From: Glycine soja
Lineage: Eukaryota > Streptophyta > Magnoliopsida > Fabales > Fabaceae
Reading direction: 5' to 3'
Length of the DNA: 64,000 bases
Assembly (NCBI RefSeq): GCF_004193775.1
Contig: NC_041012.1
Coordinates: 9,507,223 to 9,571,222, forward strand
Part shown: piece by piece, positions 58,208-64,000 of the stretch
Numbering within the stretch: position 1 is the first letter of the stretch
Layout: each line of letters begins with the position of its first letter
Notes under the pieces: model-generated
Database searches by the model: none
Told to the model about the DNA's origin: nothing
Seen by the model: the letters and a program-made list of their open reading frames with translations, nothing else
Made by a program: the position numbers and the translations under genes

Positions 58208-60710
58208 ATTTTGCAACTTGGATCAATAGCAATGCAACTGGGCAGAATGGTGTTCTACTCGCTTGCATTTATTGGTTCATCTGGAAATCCCACAATTTTG
58301 AGGTGTTTCAAGATCAAAGGTGGTCTAACTGGTAAGTTGCCAACCAAGTTAATATCACTCAATCAAGTCACAAAGATCCTATTTTACTTTCGTGGTGCGC
58401 TTATGGAAACTGTCGGTGGAGTTTTTACTTGGAGGAAACACGTTCCTCATTCCTTGAAAGTGTCCTCTTTCGCCTCACTCACCCAGAATATGAAAATATT
58501 GTGGTGCAAACTTGGTCCAATACCAGTGGCGATGCCTTGCATAAGCTCAAGCAACTTACTAATGAATCTGTCTCCTTCATCAAAAATATCTTTGGCAATA
58601 TCTTCAAGGAAAAAAGTGCACATGGAACTCGCAGTCCAGCCAACATCAGCATTGATTCAATTTGAAAAGTCTTTGCAAGTCAAATATGATCAACTAGTAC
58701 ACAGGGAGGAAATCCTATGGTTCCAAAAATCTCGGGAAAATTGGGTTAAACTTGGTAATAAAAACACCAAGTTCTTCCATACCCAAACCATTATTCAAAG
58801 GCGACGAAATAAAGTCACAGGCCTGTTCATTGCTGATACCTGGTGCACTGATCCACGCCTCATCAAATAAAAGCTGTGAACTATTTTAAGTCACTCTTCC
58901 AGAACACAGCTTGCTGCCTCTCTCACTTGTTGACCATACAGCATATCCCCAAGATTGATGATCATGTAGCCGCCTCTCTTACTGCTCCTGTCTCTAAAAG
59001 GGAAGTCAAAGATGCACTTTTTTCTATGAACCCCTACAAAGCTCCAGGGAATGATGGTTAATTATCAACCAATATTTTTTAGAAGCTTCTCTGGCCTACC
59101 ACTGGTGATGATATTTGGCACATGATTGGTGATACTTTCACATCAGGTAATGTTCCCACCCAGATAGCTGAAACTGTTGTGGTGCGCATCCCCAAATCAG
59201 ATTCACCAACATCCATCATGGACTTTAGACCTATCAGTTTCTGCACGGTCATCTCGAAGCAAGTGTCTAAAATTCTTGTCAACAGGATTCGGCCTCACCT
59301 TGATACTATCATTGGTCCTCTCCAGAGCAGTTTTATTTCAAATAGAGGCACAGGTGATAATGCCATCATTCCCCAAGAGATAGTGCATCACATGCATAAG
59401 TCAGGTAATACGGGCTATATCATGACTTCGAAAAAGCTTATGACCGAGTTGTTGGGGATTTCTCATGAAAACCTCATGTGATTTTGGCTTCCCGTCTAAT
59501 ATCACCAATCTCATCATGAATGGCATCACTGCAACTACTCTCCATCAAGTGGAACAATGAAAAACTTCCTTATTTTTCACCACGACGTGGGTTGCGGCAA
59601 GGGGACCCATTATCCCCCTCTTCCTATTACGCATGGAGAAATTGGCTCTTTTCATCCAAGAGAAAGTCTCTGATGGTGTTTGACTTCCAATTACTGTCTC
59701 CAGGAATGGGCCACAAATCTCACATCTTTTTTTCGCTGATGATTGCTTATTGTTTACCAAAGCCACTGTCTCTCAAGTTAAACTGGTTCAGGAAGTCCTC
59801 CGCAATTTCCTGCTTAGCCTCGGGTCTGAAAGTAAACATTCAAAAATCAAAATTCTTCTGCTCCAAGAATGTGAAGAGAAGCAAGATTAACTAATTCACT
59901 TCCATTCTCGAGTTTCACCACACACGGCAACCAGGACACTACCTGGGCTTTCCTCTCCTAGTGGGTAGAACCAAGAATGAGCATTTTCACTTCATTCTTG
60001 AGAACATTGATATATAGATCTGAGGCTGGAAAAGCAAGCTTCTTAATAGAGTCAGGAGGATCACTCTAGCTAACATGTCTGCAATTCCCACATATAGCAT
60101 TTCGACCATCTTACAACCAATATCAAGCACAAGCTCAAAAACAAGTTTCCTGAATAAAGTCGTCCCAGACAGACTTATTTGGGGACATCAAACACCTCAT
60201 TTGGCTTTCCTACAGGGGATGCCTACCAATTAACTCTTTCCGCTTTAAGCGGCACATCTCTCGTTTCTCTTTTTGTTTCAGGTGCGGTCATATGTGGAAG
60301 AAGATTAGATTCATTGTCTTAGAGACTGTCCAAGAGCAAAGCAAATATGGCGAGCCAGTCACATGCTTCCCGATGAAGCTGAATTTTTCAACAAGAATGC
60401 AGCGGAGTGGTTGAGAAGCAATACTCGAGGAACAAACCACGTCCTCTTCGCAGTAACAACTTGGTTCACTTGGCGTCTTTGGTACATTGAGAACCAAATA
60501 TCCTCTTGGATGCTGGCTCTTTCTTCACGCACAGACACTGTAATGGAATCCTCCGCCCCCTCAGGCAGTCAAAATCAACACTGATGGAAGCTTGTTGGAG
60601 AACCCATTCGCACCAACAGGGGTCCTTGGCTTATTGGATATTTTGGCCACTACGGCTACAACTCCAACATGACAGCGAAGCTCCAAGGAATCTACCATGC
60701 CTTATTATTT
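58208..60710 (+). mobile_element. L1-type LINE relic with RT and RNase H remnants
   Basis: The relic reads through frameshifts in LINE order. First is an endonuclease/linker region (WFQKSRENWVKLGNKNTKFF at about 58720-58780). Reverse transcriptase blocks follow: YKAPGNDG near 59035, then IMDFRPISFCTVISKQVSKI and GPLQSSFISNRGTGDNAI near 59215-59370, then LRQGDPLSP near 59597, and the catalytic FADD at 59732-59743. Last is an RNase H-like start, KINTDGS, near 60570 with FGHYGYNSNMTAKLQGIYH. At least four frame changes and several stops show it is dead. The ends and any target duplication were not found. The order matches plant Cin4/L1-like elements with a C-terminal RNase H. Confidence 0.8.
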
Positions 60711-62026
60711 TTGTATTTTTTATTAATGGTTTCTTTTTTCAACGCAATAACCTTTTTCATGACCATCACCCTTCACCTTCATTTACCGTCGTCGAAGACG
60801 ATCTCCATCTATCATAGCCGGAGATGATTTCCGACGACGTCGTTTTTTTCCTACTTTTCTTTTTTTTATCTCCTCTTCTTTTCTTCCGCTCTCCTTCTCC
60901 GACCACTGCGCGCAAATTTGAATGAGATCTAAAATGGGAAGCAAGCCTCAAACAATGATCCAAAGTAGCGAAGATTCAAACCAAAAACTAATCGTACCAA
61001 AAATACTTTCATCCACGAAAACCCCCAAATCTGAAACCTTTCATCGACAAGCCAACCCCAGATCTGCGACAACCATCAAGAAATGTAGAATTGCTGGTTC
61101 TAACTCATCTGTCTTCACCTATAAATTGAGTGCTTCTTCCCCTAAGCAAACATGGACGACGACACCTTCGCAGAAGTTCCAAGTGGTATGCTGGAGTATG
61201 ATGTCAGCGACGATGGAAATCTCGTCAGCATGGTCGGGATTGATGAGGTCCTCAATCGGGGTTTGAGGTTGAATGAAAATTGTTCTAGTGTGTGTGAGCC
61301 TATGATAATTCACACATTTCTCAAAATATATATAGATTTAACGGACACTAATGTTAGACGTCGCCTTACAACCCGATGGTGTCATAGGAGTTTAGTTTCC
61401 TTGTTACTCTTCTGACTGATCAAAAAAATTGTCTTTTATAACAATGGTTGTTTTTTATTTGTACCACGATTTTGAATTTTTTTTTTTTTTTTTACTTTTT
61501 CGAGTTTTGAATATAATAAATCAAGTTTCATATTTAAACCAATAAAAAAATAGTCCAAGATCATGTTTCAAAATAAAAAAATTATTATTATTTTAAAATG
61601 TTCATTTCAACTCACTTTAAAAACATATAAATAAAATAAAACTTTTTTTAGAATATAAGAAAAAACCTGAATATAATCAAAAACATGCTAAAAATTATTA
61701 TATTATCATTATTCTTTCTTTGTAATAACAGAAGAGAATCCTCGCTCTCTTCGCCATCTTCCTTACCTTTTTTTCTCATTTCCTCAGTCTAACGTGTCCA
61801 TCATTATCAAACCACACTCACTCGCTCGCTCGCACACTCTTTCATTTTTGAATTATGTATCATTTTCAAATACGTTTTTAATGTTATGCGGTAATTGGCG
61901 GGAACCAAGTGTCAATTCAGATACCCTTTGTGTCGAATTGGCCAATTACGAAAGATTCGCGTTGAAAAGGATTCATTCAGTCTCGCAAAGAAGAATCTTT
62001 TGGAAAGAGAAAAGAATCAAAATTCA
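60711..62026. other. Intergenic; unidentified GC-richer stretch
   Basis: The segment 60770-61290 is GC-richer than its flanks and has open frames on both strands (for example 61152-61415 on plus), but none resembles a family I know. It could be an untranscribed relic or a captured fragment. From 61430 to 61790 the sequence is AT-rich with long T runs. The last 200 bp should hold the promoter and leader of the SANT gene. Confidence 0.4.
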
Positions 62027-63449
62027 ATGGCTAACCCTTCTGGGAATCACGAAGAAGAGCAGACAACCCATGTTGCGTCGTCGTTTAACGGGAATTTGGC
62101 ACCCGACACTTCGCCCACCGCGCTCGCCATGAAGCACAACCCCGGCATAGCCCTCGATTGGACTCTCCAAGAACAAACTATTCTCGAAGAAGGACTCTCT
62201 CTGTATGCCTTGTTTCTTATTAATTGTTGCTCTTTTTTTTTTTTAATCGGCAAATATTAGTTTTGTTAACACATAGGATTGAACCTACGATATTTCCCCT
62301 CGTCACTTCTCTCTTAATCATCCAACCCACCTTATATCTCCTAAATTTTGCTTTTTTGTTTCAGCCTTTTGTTCAGTGTGGGAGTAAATGCATTTTTTTA
62401 TTTATTATTATAGGCAAATGTTAGCAGAGGGATGGAACCCGCGACCTTTCCTCTCTCTCCTTCTCCCTTAACTATCCAACCCATCTTATATCTCCACATA
62501 TTTTGTTGTTTTGGATAACTCGTGTGTCAAATATTTAGTTATCTCACTTACCTGTATGGTTTTTTTTTTATTTTTATATGGGGCAAGTTTTGTTAGCAGG
62601 TACCAATTGAACAGCAGGTACCAATTGAAACCGTGGAGAAAAACTATGGGTTAAACTTTAGTATGAGAGAGTTAAAGGAAACTTTGTGTGTTCAATTCCA
62701 TCTAAATTTTCAGCTAGAATACACTTTTGATCTCTCATCTTGCTTGGTTTCAATTCGGTGTCGTATGTTTAGCAAATTTCATTTTGGTTCCTTAAAATCT
62801 ACTACCTACTTGAACAAATTGATCTTTTCATCATTTTTTTGCATTATCATGGTTAAAATTTTGCAGATGTGTGTGACAAACACTCATATGATGTGGCATG
62901 TCTCACAGTTTGTCATGTGTCACCAAATTGATCAAATTAGTGTGGTGAACTGATGGAACAGAAAGGCCAACTTGGCCTAATAAAAACACTTTTAAGGGAC
63001 TAAAGTGAAATTTGTTATACTTAGGGAATCAAATTGAAACCAAAAGTGTATTTTAGCCTATATTTTCTTGCATCGCTGTCATTCTTTTTTTTTTTACTAT
63101 TGAGGTTATTTATTGGCCTTATATTCTTTTGGTTTGGTTATTGCAGTTCGAAATCAAATATTGTCAGTTCATGTATTTAATTTGATGCGTAAGCACACAA
63201 TCTTAAATTGCATTCTGTGCCTATTTAGTGAATTCAGTGTTATGTTGTTTGCTTTTTAACACCTGTTCCTTGACTAGTAAAGTGTGTTTGATAAGTTCTA
63301 TAGCTAGTAAATTTTTTTAAGGAAAAATCCATTTCTTTTTTACTTGTAGGTTTGCGTCTGAACCTAACCTCACACGCTATGCAAAGATAGCACAAAATCT
63401 AAATAACAAGACAGTCCGTGATGTAGCACTGAGGGTCAGGTGGATGAAT
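62027..63449 (+). CDS. MYB/SANT-like (homeodomain-like) protein, 5' part
   Basis: Two exons in phase are visible: 62027-62202 and 63350-63449; the donor after 63449 (GTAAGC) shows that the gene continues beyond the window. The 92 residues begin MANPSGNHEEEQTTHVASS. They then give a SANT/MYB-like helix-turn-helix: LDWTLQEQTILEEGLSLFAS, then RYAKIAQNLNNKTVRDVALR and VRWMN. This pattern, with tryptophans starting the first helix and ending the last, is shared with small plant homeodomain-like proteins of unknown function. DNA binding is inferred from the fold only. The 1147-bp intron holds two SINE-like copies and a foldback MITE. Confidence 0.8.
62240..62500 (-). repeat. Two tandem tRNA-derived SINE-like copies in the SANT gene intron
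   Basis: On the minus strand each copy has GGTTCAATCC (62277-62286) or GGTTCCATCC (62430-62439), resembling the Pol III B box, preceded by a GGATGATTAAGAGAGAAG or GGATAGTTAAGGGAGAAG block and the shared start GGAGATATAAG(A/G)TGGGTTGG. The copies lie about 155 bp apart in the same orientation. Poly-A-like tails are weak. Ends are approximate. Confidence 0.55.
62712..63059. mobile_element. Foldback MITE in the SANT gene intron
   Basis: Left end GCTAGAATACACTTTTGATC and right end (reverse complemented) GGCTAAAATACACTTTTGG match inversely, and the arms continue through TTGGTTTCAATT, CAAATTTCATTTTGG/CAAATTTCACTTTAG and CCTTAAAA. The interior is AT-rich and non-coding. I could not find a clear target duplication. 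The GGCTAAAAT end resembles that of the element at 56211. Confidence 0.6.
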
Positions 63450-63700
63450 GTAAGCTACATACCTGTTGTTATCTTAAGTCATTTATGTGATGGTGAATGC
63501 CTTATCCTGTTCTTCAGCTTAGATAGGATTCTTGGCAAAATTTCTTGTATAGAGAAGATACTTAGTACTATTTTTATTTGATCATCTATATCAAAACGCA
63601 ACAGTTCATTAACAATAATCATCTTACCTTCCTGAAAGAAAAGGATACCTGATGAAGGTTCCACCATTAGAACGGTGCTGGACAGTTACATAGCTTTTGC

Positions 63701-63876
63701 CAGTGACGGATCCAGAAATTTTATGTTATGGGGGCAATATTCATACACTTAAATTTTGTGGGGGCAATACTCATATTATAAATTAGTTTTTAATATTATA
63801 TTTTAAACTACGAAGAAAACATTAAAAGTTTGTGGGGGCAATTGCCCCTAATGTGCAACAAATAGATTCATCCCTG
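63701..63876. mobile_element. hAT-type MITE, copy 2
   Basis: A 176-bp element, CAGTGACGGATCCAG at the left and CAGGGATGAATCTA at the right (reverse complemented), flanked by perfect 8-bp repeats GCTTTTGC at 63693-63700 and 63877-63884. Three GGGGGCAA motifs and the palindrome GGGGCAATTGCCCC are shared with copy 1. It lies in or just past an intron of the SANT gene. Confidence 0.88.
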
Positions 63877-64000
63877 GCTTTTGCAACCCTCTCACTCTTA
63901 ATGAAAAAGAAAACAAGATGCTTGCTATTATTACTTATGTACTATGAGATTGCTTTAGGCTTAGCTTCTGATAGGAATCGACTCAATAGTGAGAAACCTT

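Noticed and set aside
59122..59481. Separate reverse-transcriptase gene
   Set aside because: It is one in-frame segment of the larger LINE relic, with flanking RT blocks in other frames; not an independent gene.
61152..61415. 87-codon frame (MDDDTFAEVPSGMLEYDVSD...) as a gene
   Set aside because: The region is GC-richer than its flanks, but no family is recognisable, both strands are open, and no splice or promoter context supports it.
1..64000. CRISPR array, operon or phage-like system
   Set aside because: Intron-rich genes, plant protein families and transposon types show plant nuclear DNA. No regularly spaced identical repeats with unique spacers were seen.

Overview
This is a stretch of plant nuclear DNA. 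It is AT-rich, with long low-complexity intergenic regions and genes split into many short exons by GT-AG introns; each region below was read by hand from splice signals and codon phase. The proteins and the style of repeats suggest a legume, probably soybean or a relative. That species call is an inference and nothing here proves it. No bacterial, phage, CRISPR or operon-like structure is present.

Layout. 1-2022 (+): 3' part of a chloroplast FKBP-type peptidyl-prolyl isomerase. 2743-8323 (-): a complete 11-exon TBC/RabGAP gene of the TBC1D22 type. 11210-19505 (+): a complete 17-exon BMS1 ribosome-biogenesis GTPase gene. One of its introns has the hallmarks of a U12-type AT-AC intron and contains a small MITE. 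23445-25163 (+): a two-B3-domain REM-type transcription factor. 25.2-31.5 kb: a graveyard region with a petM-like pseudogene, a decayed copy of part of BMS1, and an L1-type LINE relic. 31541-32338 (+): an intronless SKP1-like gene with a long N-terminal extension, bracketed by two direct copies of a dispersed repeat. 33.2-34.5 kb: an unidentified, broken gene fragment. 36116-38409 (-): PEX13. 41766-46118 (-): a NIN-like protein (NLP8/9 type) with RWP-RK and PB1 domains. 52387-56914 (-): a gene that looks like the U11/U12 snRNP 59K protein but carries two in-frame stops and at least two frameshifts, so it is called a pseudogene. 56.2-56.7 kb, inside that pseudogene: a Mutator-like element carrying a thaumatin-like gene fragment. 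58.2-60.7 kb: a second L1-type LINE relic with a recognisable FADD motif. 62027 to the window end (+): 5' part of a small MYB/SANT-like gene.

The genes are unrelated housekeeping and regulatory genes and do not form a pathway. The one thematic link is that the window holds both a probable minor-spliceosome (U12) intron, in BMS1, and a decayed gene for a likely minor-spliceosome protein. The richest material is transposon biology: two hAT-type MITEs of one family with perfect 8-bp target duplications, a TRIM-like LTR array, a Mutator-type foldback element, Stowaway-like and Harbinger-like MITEs in introns, tRNA-derived SINE-like sequences, and a Pack-MULE-like capture. I found no previously undescribed functional system; the novelty is in gene decay, fragment duplication and element structure.
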